A DNA stretch of 64,000 nucleotides. Origin: SZUA-36 sp963801195 (GTDB lineage Bacteria > Pseudomonadota > Gammaproteobacteria > Xanthomonadales > SZUA-36). Made by a program: the position numbers and the translations under genes. Shown piece by piece: positions 36,442 through 45,447 of the stretch. Below the pieces are notes generated by a model that was given only the letters and a program-made list of their open reading frames with translations, did not search any database and had not been told where the DNA came from. The stretch covers positions 1,302,001 to 1,366,000 of the forward strand of contig CAWDDX010000003.1 of NCBI GenBank assembly GCA_963801195.1, written 5' to 3'. Each line of letters starts with the position of its first letter. Position 1 is the stretch's first letter.

Positions 36442-37302
36442 TCAAAAATAGTCATCGGCGGAATCGAGCAAATCGCGCGCTTCGCGTTGTGCCAGTGTAT
36501 TAAATAAAGTGTATCCGGCCTGAACAGGATCTGCAGACAGGACATCATTCAACAATTTGTCGTGCAGGTCCCGATCATACAATGTACGGGCATAATAGCG
36601 GGCATAATCAACATAAATTGAGAGGTCCTTGCCGTCAGACAAGGCCAGTGCACGTTCGTAATGTTTTTTTCCGGCCTCAAAATTTCCTCCGAGGGCCGGT
36701 GGCCGGATCGTATTGAGCACGCCCAGAAAATGCTCAACCTGGATTGCCTTGTATCCCGGATCAAGAGTCAGCACCCGATTGAGGGCGGATTCTACATGGG
36801 GGAGTCTTGCCATCGCGCCCCAATCGTCACTGTGGACCTTGATATAGGCGATGGAAGTCAGACCGTAGGTAAAAAGGCTGGGGGCGTCTTTGACGCCCAG
36901 TTCTTCCAGGACCGATTCAAATTCCTTAAAGGGGAGTTCCTGTATGCCGCAGGCCACCTCGTTGCTGGCGCACAAAGATTGCTGAGCATAGATGAGCGCT
37001 CGTTCCGTCAGGCGGTCCGCGCGTGCGGAGTCTTCGACGAAAATGACGCCGTAGGCGGCATACAGTTCGGCCGCCGCCGCCAGCATGGATGCATTATCCG
37101 GTGACCCGGCAATGAAGCTGTCGAGCAACAACAGGTACGCCGGTGCGCCGTCCCGCACGGTTTCAGGATCATCCTGGTTCATGATTGCGGAACCGAGGTT
37201 GGCCGCCATGTCATTGGTTGCTGATTGCATGATCGACGCGCACGCGCCGAGCAAAATAATGATCAGGGCGGTTATCGTTACTCGTATCGTGTTCTGTTTC
37301 AC
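36442..37302 (-). CDS. tatT: TRAP-associated TatT-family TPR lipoprotein
   Basis: A 286-residue lipoprotein (lipobox LLGAC, Cys about 21) made of helical TPR-like hairpins (AAAELYAAYGVIFVED, HYERALALSDGKDLSIYVDYARYYA). It matches the T-component (TatT) of TPR-associated TRAP transporters such as TP0956 of Treponema, which forms a trimer with the DctP protein in the periplasm. It is transcribed in the same direction as dctPQM, with the repeat in between. Confidence 0.88.
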   Translation of the reverse strand: MKQNTIRVTITALIIILLGACASIMQSATNDMAANLGSAIMNQDDPETVRDGAPAYLLLLDSFIAGSPDNASMLAAAAELYAAYGVIFVEDSARADRLTERALIYAQQSLCASNEVACGIQELPFKEFESVLEELGVKDAPSLFTYGLTSIAYIKVHSDDWGAMARLPHVESALNRVLTLDPGYKAIQVEHFLGVLNTIRPPALGGNFEAGKKHYERALALSDGKDLSIYVDYARYYARTLYDRDLHDKLLNDVLSADPVQAGYTLFNTLAQREARDLLDSADDYF

Positions 37303-37887
37303 TTCAGTCGGCTGGCTGCTTTCGAAGGCGGCAATTATAAACCGATAAACAACGGGATGCTGAAAGGATCAATTCGGTGGCTGGCGCAAGGAACCTGGTA
37401 TGGAAAACACCCGGCTCCCTAACAGGCCGGTCTAGGGGGGGGATTGACCGGATTAAAGGGAGCCGGGTGGAACTCAAACTAAAAAATCGGGATAACTGCG
37501 GCAATCACAGCTATCCCAACCTGTCTTCTTCTTATTTTAGTGTGCCTGGTTTAAACGATTGGTTAATTATTGCTTTCCAACCGCAGTTGGATTCCTCTGA
37601 GAAGGCACCGGGTGCGTGGATTATCACCTGTCGTAAAATTAAGCCCGTGCCAGTTTCGGAGGACAAACCACATGGCTTAAGTTTGGTACTCACAGGTTTC
37701 AACCCCCCGCATTTACCAGTTAGACCCGGACACCGGAGAGGAATTGTCAGAACGGCCCCAAGTACACACAATCAATATAGATAACTTCACTGGATAAAAA
37801 CATCGGCAAGGGGGAATTTTGACAGAAATTTTACGGAACGTTTAAAGATAGGGTAGGATTAGCCACCTTGATGAGTTTTCACAACTA
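37303..37887. other. Gene-poor, A+T-richer spacer
   Basis: About 580 bases between tatT and the family C element. It holds the nested inverted repeat at 37408-37469 and overlapping open frames on both strands (37377-37784 plus, 37532-37771 minus). I see no family resemblance and no convincing ribosome site for either. A TTGACA near 37819 with TTAAAG 17 bases later could be a promoter for the CadC-like gene, with the family C element now lying between. Confidence 0.5.
37408..37469. promoter_or_regulatory. Nested inverted repeat upstream of tatT
   Basis: Outer 13-base perfect arms (CACCCGGCTCCCT / AGGGAGCCGGGTG) enclose an inner pair (CCGGTC / GACCGG, 37427-37432 and 37446-37451) around a G-run loop. 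On the minus strand GTTTTCC follows, so it could be an RNA leader structure or terminator. It could also be a protein-binding site or the relic of a mobile element. Confidence 0.55.
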
Positions 37888-38048
37888 AGGAACCTTTGAT
37901 TTATTCTGAGCGAAGTAGATTGCGATTCAAAATATCCAGATTCGGGGCGTGGATCGCACGTAATAGCTGGCTATTGGGAAGATTCACAACGCAGAAGCTG
38001 GGTATTTTGGACGCAAGATACGAGTTCATAAATAGATCAGGGGTTCCT
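37888..38048. repeat. Family C repeat, copy 1 (161 bp, TA-flanked)
   Basis: Ends AGGAACC ... GGTTCCT, extended as AGGAACCTTTGATTTATTC and its near inverted copy ATAGATCAGGGGTTCCT. It is flanked by TA on both sides (37886-37887 and 38049-38050), as expected of Tc1/mariner/IS630-type target duplication. Non-coding. It ends 23 bases before the start of the CadC-like gene. Confidence 0.8.
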
Positions 38049-38071
38049 TAAGTAAATGGGGATAATTTTCA

Positions 38072-40054
38072 GTGGGCTTTGAATGCTATCGCATCGGAGA
38101 CCTGTTACTGGATGCTGGAACACAGGAAGTCACCCGCAACGGGACGGTCTTACAGGTACCCCGGCTTTCTTTCAAGTTGTTGCTGTCTCTTGCCCGGCAC
38201 GCACCCAATGTCGTGACCACCGAACAACTGGAAGAGGAAGTCTGGGAAGGTTTGGTCGTTGACCGGGGTACGGTCAACAAGCGCGTGCTGTTATTACGCA
38301 AGGCGTTGAGTGGGGGCGTGGGTGATGACCCCTACATCGCAGTCATCCGTGGCACGGGCTACCGTTTGGTTGCCGGGGTTGAGCGCCTGGAACCCGCTCC
38401 GGGTGAACCGGTCCAGGAAGCGAACGGCGTACCGGGCGAGTCAAGCTGGTACCGCCGAGGTTTGGACATCGTTCGTACCGCCACTTACTGGTTGCTCGGC
38501 ATGGTTGCTGTCCTGGTTCTTTACAAGGGATTGAACCAATCTTCCACTGACGCACACGAAACAGTTGCCGCCGACAATACCGCTGGCGAGTACCAGGCAT
38601 CGGCGACGTCTTACAGCCCGATGTCTGTTGCGGTAATGCCATTTGTCGATCTGAGTGACAACCAGGTACACCATTATCTGGGTGAAGGTATTGCCGAGGA
38701 CGTGATCAATTTGCTGGCGGGCATGGACGGTCTCAATGTCGTAGCGCGCACATCCTCGTTTGCATTCCATGACACTTCCGCAACGCTGCCGGAAATCGCC
38801 TCCAGGTTGCGGGTCGGAACGATTCTCGAAGGTAGTATCCAGTATTCCGGCGACCGGATACGTGTGACGGCGCAGCTGATTGACGCCGCCACCGGTTATC
38901 ACATCTGGTCACAAAGTTATGACCGTTCCTTTGATGAGGTTTTTAAGGTCCAGGATGATATTGCTTTCAATATTGCGCAGACCCTCAAACTGACCCTTGG
39001 TAAAAACGAGCATCCGGATTCTGCCAAGTTCATGACCGCCGACATGGAAGCCTTCAAGCTTTATCTCAAAGGCCGCGACCTGTTGAATGAACGCATCCAT
39101 CTACGCACCCAGGGTCTGTATGATGCGCTTGATTATTTCAATGCTGCTATTGCGCTGGACCCGAAGTTTGTACGCGCACACGCGGGTGTCGCCACCATTG
39201 ACTGGCTGCTGACGTCCTATGACACCTCGCTGGATAAAGAAGAATATTATGAGAAAGCCGAGGCAAGTGCGAAATTCGCCCTCGAAATAAACCCCGATTC
39301 TATCGATGCGCTCGGCGCCCTGGCTTCAGTCAACGCAATGCGTGGTAATTATGAAGAGGCTGCTGAATTGTTTGACCGTGCCAGGGCCATTGGCAACAAT
39401 GGTTCTGATATCGTATTTTGGGAAGCCATGCTGCACATCAGACTGGGTTATTTCGAGGAACTGATCGGCAACTTGAAGACGGAGCATGAACGCGATCCGC
39501 TCAACGAACACATTGCCTGGGTGCTGGCGGATGCGCTGATCTTTTCGGGTAAACCGGCTGAGGCGATGAATATTGTGAACCAGCTCCAGTATTTTTCCTT
39601 TCGTGACTATTACCTGGCCCTGGCCTTGATTTATACCGGCGATTACGAAATGGCACGACCGTATCTCCGCGATACGCGGATGCGTTCCGGTACGTTGCCG
39701 GGCTATTATGCGGATTTGTTGATAGATGCCCTGGAAGACCCCACCAGGAAAGATCAGGTGGCTGAAACAATTGTCACTGCGACAAATGAGGGAGAGTTGG
39801 ATAAACTGGTTGGTTTTGAAGCGTTGTTGATGCTCGACTCGCCGCGTGCGTATGACCTGGGCATTGAACCTCTCAGTGATTTCAGGAACGTGCAGATCAT
39901 TGCGCAAATTTGGAATAATTGGGCGGTCGAATTTCGCCAGGACCCTCGTTTCAAGAACTGGGTCCGAAAAATCGGTTACCTGGACTTCTGGCGGAAAAAT
40001 GGCTGGCCGGACCGGTGCCGTCCGACCGGTATTGATGATTTTGAATGCATTTAA
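38072..40054 (+). CDS. CadC-like transmembrane transcriptional regulator with TPRs
   Basis: A 660-residue protein. Residues 1-105 are an OmpR/PhoB-type winged helix (Trans_reg_C: RLSFKLLLSLARH, DRGTVNKRVLLLRKAL, GTGYRLV). One membrane helix (about 136-154) follows. Next comes a FlgO/TolB-like domain (MSVAVMPFVDLSDNQVHHYLGEGIAEDVINLL ... YHIWSQSYDR), then TPR-like helices to the end. The layout suggests a membrane-bound regulator like CadC/ToxR that senses in the periplasm and binds DNA directly. GTG start. It is flanked on both sides by family C repeats, and its TAA stop lies at the edge of the downstream copy. Confidence 0.88.
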   Translation: MGFECYRIGDLLLDAGTQEVTRNGTVLQVPRLSFKLLLSLARHAPNVVTTEQLEEEVWEGLVVDRGTVNKRVLLLRKALSGGVGDDPYIAVIRGTGYRLVAGVERLEPAPGEPVQEANGVPGESSWYRRGLDIVRTATYWLLGMVAVLVLYKGLNQSSTDAHETVAADNTAGEYQASATSYSPMSVAVMPFVDLSDNQVHHYLGEGIAEDVINLLAGMDGLNVVARTSSFAFHDTSATLPEIASRLRVGTILEGSIQYSGDRIRVTAQLIDAATGYHIWSQSYDRSFDEVFKVQDDIAFNIAQTLKLTLGKNEHPDSAKFMTADMEAFKLYLKGRDLLNERIHLRTQGLYDALDYFNAAIALDPKFVRAHAGVATIDWLLTSYDTSLDKEEYYEKAEASAKFALEINPDSIDALGALASVNAMRGNYEEAAELFDRARAIGNNGSDIVFWEAMLHIRLGYFEELIGNLKTEHERDPLNEHIAWVLADALIFSGKPAEAMNIVNQLQYFSFRDYYLALALIYTGDYEMARPYLRDTRMRSGTLPGYYADLLIDALEDPTRKDQVAETIVTATNEGELDKLVGFEALLMLDSPRAYDLGIEPLSDFRNVQIIAQIWNNWAVEFRQDPRFKNWVRKIGYLDFWRKNGWPDRCRPTGIDDFECI

Positions 40055-40179
40055 GGGGCCTCTGATTTATTCTGAGCGAAGTGGATTGTGAGTCAAAATG
40101 TGCAGATTCACCAAGAGCAGGCGCCTTCAGGCGAGACGTGGATCGCACGAAATGGCTGGCTGTTGACAAGATTTATCCT
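40054..40179. repeat. Family C repeat, copy 2 (126 bp, TA-flanked)
   Basis: Same orientation as copy 1. It shares CTGATTTATTCTGAGCGAAGT near the left end, then GATTG-GTCAAAATGTGCAGATTC and CGTGGATCGCACG-AATGGCTGGCTGTTG, with a degenerate right end (ATCCT). Flanking TA occurs on both sides. Its left boundary forms the stop codon of the CadC-like gene; NhaD starts 28 bases to the right. Confidence 0.75.
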
Positions 40180-40207
40180 TAAATAAAACAATAGGTAAGA
40201 AGACTGT

Positions 40208-41566
40208 ATGGATCTGACAACTCATTGGGCCGGTTACCTGTCGTTGGCGATATTCATTGGGGCCTACTCCCTGGTGATCCTCGAAGAAAATCTTCACCTG
40301 AGAAAATCCAAGCCCGTCATCGTGGCAGCCGGTTTTATCTGGATGCTGGTGGCTTTTGCCTACATGGCGTCCGGAGATACGCACTCGGCAGAAGAGCTGG
40401 TTCGGCATAATCTGCTCGAGTTCGCGGAACTGTTCCTGTTCCTTCTTGCCGCCATGACCTACATCAACACGATGGAGGAGCGCGGGATTTTCGAAGTGCT
40501 GCGTGCCTGGCTGGTCGGCCAGGGGTTTTCGTTGCGGCAGATTTTCTGGGTTACCGGCGGTATCGCATTCATGATGTCGCCGGTCGCAGACAACCTCGCC
40601 ACCGCGCTGTTGATGGCCACGGTGGCCATAACGGTAGGTGGCAGCAATCACCGGTTCGTGGTGCTGGCCTGTATCAACATTGTCGTCGCCGCCAATGCCG
40701 GCGGCGCCTTCAGTCCGTTTGGCGACATTACTACGTTGATGGTCTGGCAGAAGGGGAATTTGCAGTTTACCGAGTTTTTCTCCCTGGTCGTTCCATCGAT
40801 CGTCAACTGGGGCGTGACGGCGGGTATTTTGTCATTTGCGGTTCCGGCGGGTCAGCCCGAGCCGGTGAAAGAAGAGGCGCATCTGCAACACGGGGCCCTG
40901 GTCGTCGTAGCGTTATTCGCCATCACCATTACAATGGCGGTATCTTTCCACAACTTCCTGCACATGCCACCCGTTATCGGCATGATGACAGGGCTTGGCT
41001 TCCTGAAGCTGTTCGGCTATTACCTGCAACGCCGGGATCAGGCCAGGCTGGCCCAGGAAATGGTAGAAGGTTCCGCTTTGGGCATCCAGGCGCTGCATGA
41101 CCGCGGTGAAGTTTTGCACAAGCATTTTTATGACATTTACATCAATTTGCAAAAGGCGGAGTGGGATACGCTGATGTTCTTCTACGGTGTGATTCTCTGT
41201 GTCGGCGGTCTTGGTGCTTTCGGGTACCTGGCGCTTGGTTCGGAAGTGATGTACCTGGGTATGGGGCCAACCACTTCCAACATCCTGGTCGGCGTCGCTT
41301 CTGCCCTTGTTGACAATATCCCGGTCATGTTCGCGGTACTCGCGATGAACCCGGAAATGAACCAGGGTCAGTGGTTGCTGGTCACATTGACGGCCGGTGT
41401 TGGTGGGTCGATGTTGTCCATCGGTTCGGCCGCTGGTGTCGCGGTGATGGGGCAGGCACGTGGCACCTATACTTTTTTTGCGCACCTGAAGTGGTCGTGG
41501 GCGATCGTACTTGGCTACGTGGCGAGTATCGCGGTCCATTTCTGGATCAATGCCGATTCATTTTGA
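40208..41566 (+). CDS. nhaD: NhaD-type Na+/H+ antiporter
   Basis: A 452-residue inner-membrane antiporter of the ion-transporter superfamily with about twelve helices. Family hallmarks include SPVADNLATALLMATVAI, NAGGAFSPFGDITTLMVWQ and the C-terminal SALVDNIPVMFAVLAMNPEMNQGQWLLVTLTAGVGGSMLSIGSAAGVA. It exports sodium (and lithium) at neutral to alkaline pH, in keeping with a saline habitat. Single gene downstream of a family C repeat. Confidence 0.94.
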   Translation: MDLTTHWAGYLSLAIFIGAYSLVILEENLHLRKSKPVIVAAGFIWMLVAFAYMASGDTHSAEELVRHNLLEFAELFLFLLAAMTYINTMEERGIFEVLRAWLVGQGFSLRQIFWVTGGIAFMMSPVADNLATALLMATVAITVGGSNHRFVVLACINIVVAANAGGAFSPFGDITTLMVWQKGNLQFTEFFSLVVPSIVNWGVTAGILSFAVPAGQPEPVKEEAHLQHGALVVVALFAITITMAVSFHNFLHMPPVIGMMTGLGFLKLFGYYLQRRDQARLAQEMVEGSALGIQALHDRGEVLHKHFYDIYINLQKAEWDTLMFFYGVILCVGGLGAFGYLALGSEVMYLGMGPTTSNILVGVASALVDNIPVMFAVLAMNPEMNQGQWLLVTLTAGVGGSMLSIGSAAGVAVMGQARGTYTFFAHLKWSWAIVLGYVASIAVHFWINADSF

Positions 41567-42155
41567 GCGTCCAGGACCGGTAAAACACGACGTAACATCG
41601 TCGTCGCCGGTCACGGAATCGATCAAGCCGATGAGGAGCGTCATTGTGCCGGCAGTTGTGATCGCGCTGCGTGTACCCGACGTTTTTGGGGGACCGGGAG
41701 AAAATACATCCAGTCCGGAAATCGTGAAGTGCGCAATCAACACGCGCCCGGCGGCCCTGTCACCCAGCACGTAGCCTCCATTGTTCCATCATTGTGATGG
41801 ACGGCCTTAAATCACAACACACGGAAGCAAACCAGCGAACGGTCGTGACTTTTCCGCTAGGTTATTTGCGGCATTTGCAGAATTCTAAAATGATGCATGT
41901 CAGTTATTCCCTGATTCTTCCAGCGAGGATACGCTTCGATCCTGGTTGACAATTGGTTCCTTAAGTATTCTTGATCTGAGTCATTTGTCATTCTCTGGGG
42001 CGGTGCTACCGTGCTTTTCACAAGTAGATTTATACACAGGATTTTCATGACAGGGTTCGTTTACAGCAAGATGGAGTCGCCCAAAGCCACGTGGACCACA
42101 GGTTCAATGTCGAGAGGTAAAACCCTGTCTGCCTGAATGGCGGGGGAGATTCACC
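41567..42155. other. Intergenic region upstream of hemN
   Basis: About 590 bases. A 70-codon frame on each strand at 41558-41774 could be a gene remnant, but neither resembles a known family. A GGTTCCTTAAG string at 41956-41966 equals the end of family C. The candidate FNR site at 41971-41984 lies within it. Confidence 0.5.
41971..41984. promoter_or_regulatory. Possible FNR/ANR box upstream of hemN
   Basis: TTGATCTGAGTCAT matches the FNR consensus TTGATNNNNATCAA at 8 of 10 defined bases. It lies about 170 bases before hemN, whose neighbour encodes an FNR protein. No good -10 element could be placed, so this is weak. Confidence 0.35.
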
Positions 42156-43547
42156 ATGAGCAATACTACGTCATTTCCATCGGAGCTGATCACCAAGTAC
42201 GGCCTGGCGGGGCCGCGCTACACGTCTTACCCGACCGCGCTACAGTTTCACGAGGGCTTTGATGCTGAGGCATATCACCGGCATGTGCGCTACAGCAATG
42301 ACGATCTGATCCCGAGACCTCTATCGTTATACGTGCATTTGCCGTTTTGCAAGGAACTTTGCTATTACTGCGCCTGCAATAAAAAGGTGACCCGCAACAC
42401 CCAACTTGCCGAACTTTACCTGCAGCACCTGGATAAGGAAATCGAGATGCAGGGTAAATTGTTTGACCGTGACCGGCAGGTCATACAGCTGCATTTTGGC
42501 GGTGGCACACCAACGTACTATGATGACGCGCAACTCCGGCACATCGTCGATCAACTATCCAACAACTTTCTTCTGAGCCGCTCAGCCAGTCGGGAATTCT
42601 CAATCGAAATCGACCCGCGTACGGTGGACGAAGACAGGATCTCCCACCTGGCCGACATCGGTTTCAACCGGGTCAGCATGGGCATACAGGATTTCGACCC
42701 GGCGGTGCAAAAAGCCGTCAACCGTATCCAGGATGAAGGTAAAACCCTGGGACTGATCAATGCGGCGCGCGAGTCAGGTTTCAACTCGGTGTCGGTGGAT
42801 TTGATCTATGGATTGCCATTGCAAACGCCGGAATCGTTTGAAAAAACCATCGATTCGGTTCTGACTGTCCGTCCGAATCGCATGTCAGTTTATAACTACG
42901 CCCATTTACCCCACCTGTTTCGCGCCCAGCGCATGATCAGTTCGGAGCAGGTGCCGGTGCCCGAAGTGCGCCTGCAACTGCTGGCGTCAACGATAACCAA
43001 GCTGGTTGAAGCGGGTTATGTCTACATCGGCATGGACCATTTTGCTCTGCCCGACGATGAACTGTCGATCGCCATGGAAAACGGTACTCTGCAGCGTAAT
43101 TTCCAGGGTTATTCGACCTGCCGTGAGACCGACCTGGTTGGCATGGGTGTCAGTGCGATAGGCAAGGTGGGCAATAGTTTCGCGCAAAACCTCAAGGATA
43201 TACGCGACTGGCAGGCAGCGATTGAAAATGGTGTACTTCCGGTCTGGCGTGGTTTAAGCCTGAGTGGCGAAGACCGGCTCCGGCGCGGTGTGATCTCGGC
43301 CATCATGTGCCAGGGATTTGTCCGTTTCTCAGACTTTGAGCAAAAATATGGTATTGATTTCAATGATCATTTTGCCCTTGAACTGGAGTCGCTCAAACCA
43401 TTGGAAAAAGACGGTCTGATTGAATTATCCGAGGGCAGCATCGATGTGACACCGACCGGCTTGCTGCTATTACGTGCGATCGCGATGAAATTCGACGAAT
43501 ACCTGATCAACGATCTGCAAGGAAAATCTTACTCAAAAGTTATTTAA
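42156..43547 (+). CDS. hemN: Oxygen-independent coproporphyrinogen III oxidase
   Basis: Radical-SAM enzyme of 463 residues that converts coproporphyrinogen III to protoporphyrinogen IX without oxygen in heme synthesis. The cluster motif is Cys65-x3-Cys69-x2-Cys72 with the additional Cys74 (CKELCYYCAC), as in true HemN. The N-terminal RYTSYPTALQF and the GGGTPTYY motif are also present. It is followed 61 bases later by fnr, the typical low-oxygen pairing. Confidence 0.96.
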   Translation: MSNTTSFPSELITKYGLAGPRYTSYPTALQFHEGFDAEAYHRHVRYSNDDLIPRPLSLYVHLPFCKELCYYCACNKKVTRNTQLAELYLQHLDKEIEMQGKLFDRDRQVIQLHFGGGTPTYYDDAQLRHIVDQLSNNFLLSRSASREFSIEIDPRTVDEDRISHLADIGFNRVSMGIQDFDPAVQKAVNRIQDEGKTLGLINAARESGFNSVSVDLIYGLPLQTPESFEKTIDSVLTVRPNRMSVYNYAHLPHLFRAQRMISSEQVPVPEVRLQLLASTITKLVEAGYVYIGMDHFALPDDELSIAMENGTLQRNFQGYSTCRETDLVGMGVSAIGKVGNSFAQNLKDIRDWQAAIENGVLPVWRGLSLSGEDRLRRGVISAIMCQGFVRFSDFEQKYGIDFNDHFALELESLKPLEKDGLIELSEGSIDVTPTGLLLLRAIAMKFDEYLINDLQGKSYSKVI

Positions 43548-43608
43548 TATCTCTGATAAGCTATAATCCACTGCTAATTTGAACCGCTGGTGCTGGATTT
43601 GGCGATAC

Positions 43609-44343
43609 ATGAGCTCTGACATACAACAGAAACCCTATTTCCCCGAACGTATTCAGGTTGCCTGCAGCCAGTGCACGCTCGGAGATTTGTGCCTGCCACG
43701 CAGTCTCGATGCTGCCGGTGTCGAACAATTTGAACACATCGTCAACAAATCCCGCCCCATTCAACCCGGCGAACATATATTCCGTGCGGGTGACAAGTTC
43801 CAGTCCATTGCGGCGGTTCGGGCGGGTTGTTTCAAGAGCTACGTGATCGATAAGAACGGTGAAGAACAGGTGCTGGGGTTTTACCTTCCCGGCGAAATCA
43901 TCGGTTTTGACGCCATTCACGAAAAAACACACAAGGCCAACGTGGTCGCGCTTGATACCAGTTCGGTTTGCGGACTCAGCTTTGAATCGGTCACCGAAAT
44001 GGCCAGGCAGCTGCCAAAGCTGCAGGAAGAACTGTTTCGTGTGATGAGTCTGCATATTTCCGAACTCGAGGCGAGTGCCGCCGATCTGAGCGCGGAGGAA
44101 AGAATTGCCAGCCTGCTGTGTTCGCTATCGAGGCGTTTCGCAAGCCGCGGTTACTCATCCAAGGAATTCAACCTGAGCATGTCGCGCCGCGATATCGCCA
44201 GTAACCTGCGTCTTGCCACAGAGACCATTTCGCGTGTTCTTGCGCGCTTCCAGAGCGCTGGTATTATCCGCGTCAACCGCAAGAAAGTGGCGATACTGGA
44301 TTCGGATAAACTGAAAGAGCTGGCACGGCGCGACACGTGCTAG
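43609..44343 (+). CDS. fnr: FNR/ANR-type oxygen-sensing transcription regulator
   Basis: A 244-residue Crp-family activator. Four cluster cysteines sit at the expected places: Cys19, Cys22, Cys28 and Cys121 (20, 23, 29 and 122 in E. coli), so it should carry an oxygen-labile [4Fe-4S] cluster. A cyclic-nucleotide-like domain follows, and a C-terminal helix-turn-helix (SRRDIASNLRLATETISRVLARFQ) with the E-SR recognition residues. The ATG at 43609 is chosen for homology; the frame opens upstream at a TTG. It should control anaerobic genes, likely including hemN. Confidence 0.95.
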   Translation: MSSDIQQKPYFPERIQVACSQCTLGDLCLPRSLDAAGVEQFEHIVNKSRPIQPGEHIFRAGDKFQSIAAVRAGCFKSYVIDKNGEEQVLGFYLPGEIIGFDAIHEKTHKANVVALDTSSVCGLSFESVTEMARQLPKLQEELFRVMSLHISELEASAADLSAEERIASLLCSLSRRFASRGYSSKEFNLSMSRRDIASNLRLATETISRVLARFQSAGIIRVNRKKVAILDSDKLKELARRDTC

Positions 44344-44438
44344 TGTACTGCATCGTGATTTATTAGCAGGTCTACCTCTCTGATCATCCTGTTTAAAACG
44401 CTTGAAATACATGCCTGCCCACACCGCGGGCTGATCCG

Positions 44439-45377
44439 GTGAACAAACTGCTTATCCTGGCGGCTGACGCCACAAAATACACCGCCCTGGTCAATGCGGC
44501 CGGTTTGCCGCAACTCGAGATCAGCACCGCCGCCGATGCCGCTATGGGCCAATCCCTGGTTGCCGGGTGCAATATCATACTGGGCGACCCGAACCTGGTC
44601 AGCAAAGTACTGGCGTCGGCCGACCGGCTCGAATGGGTGCAATCGAGCTGGGCCGGTGTCGACCACTTATGCGCGGCGGATTTGCGCCGGGATTATATTC
44701 TCACCAATTCAAAGGGTATGTTCGGCCCCCTTATCAGCGAGTACATCATGACGTATGTGTTCGCACTCGAACGACAGGTGTCCAGGATGCGGGACAACCA
44801 GTTGCAAAGGCGCTGGCAGCCTTTTGCCTATCGCCCCGCAAAGGACATCAGGCTCGGAATCATCGGCCTCGGGTCGATCGGCCGGCAACTGGCTTTGACG
44901 GCCCGGCATTTTGGTATCCGGGTAACCGGTCTCAACCGTTCGGGCAAACCCTGCGACGCGGTCGAAACGGTCTATACGGCAGATGACCTTGCCGGTTTCC
45001 TGGCCGGGCTGGACTACGTGGTGCTGACCCTTCCGGCGACGCCGGAGACCCGCCATCTGATCAATGCCGTTTCACTCAAAATGATGAAGCCGTCGGCCGT
45101 GCTGATGAACATCGGGCGTGGCAACAGCATCAACGAGGCGGACCTGGTTCAGGCATTGCGTGACGGCGTTATCAGCGGTGCGGTGCTCGATGTATTTGAG
45201 AACGAACCCTTGTCCAGGGAAAGCCCCTTGTGGTTGTTGCCCAACGTGCACATCACACCTCATACTTCCGCAATCAGTTTTCCCGACCAGATCGCACAGA
45301 CATTCATCGACAACTACCAGCGTTTTCTGCGCAATGAACCGCTGCTACACGTGGTTGATTTTGAACTCGGATATTGA
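44439..45377 (+). CDS. D-2-hydroxyacid dehydrogenase (GhrA-like)
   Basis: A 312-residue NAD(P)H-dependent reductase of 2-oxo acids. The Rossmann motif GLGSIGR (about 143-149) and catalytic residues (Arg in MNIGRGNSINE, Glu in FENEPL, His in ITPHTSA) are visible. It begins with GTG at 44439. The substrate may be glyoxylate or hydroxypyruvate. It lies downstream of fnr but is separated by 95 bases. Confidence 0.9.
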   Translation: MNKLLILAADATKYTALVNAAGLPQLEISTAADAAMGQSLVAGCNIILGDPNLVSKVLASADRLEWVQSSWAGVDHLCAADLRRDYILTNSKGMFGPLISEYIMTYVFALERQVSRMRDNQLQRRWQPFAYRPAKDIRLGIIGLGSIGRQLALTARHFGIRVTGLNRSGKPCDAVETVYTADDLAGFLAGLDYVVLTLPATPETRHLINAVSLKMMKPSAVLMNIGRGNSINEADLVQALRDGVISGAVLDVFENEPLSRESPLWLLPNVHITPHTSAISFPDQIAQTFIDNYQRFLRNEPLLHVVDFELGY

Positions 45378-45447
45378 AAGGCCTTACACTGGCTCCCAAC
45401 GGCTTTAATACGCTGTCAGCTCGACAAACAAAGGAGTGTCGCCGGTT

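Noticed and set aside
37377..37784. 135-codon plus-strand frame upstream of the CadC-like gene
   Set aside because: Runs through the nested inverted repeat, lacks a ribosome site and has odd composition; kept only as part of the spacer note.
31794..44363. Two similar 20-base strings (AGTGTACTGYATCGTRATTT) at about 31794 and 44342
   Set aside because: Only two copies, no inverted partner and no flanking pattern; may be chance or a very old element.
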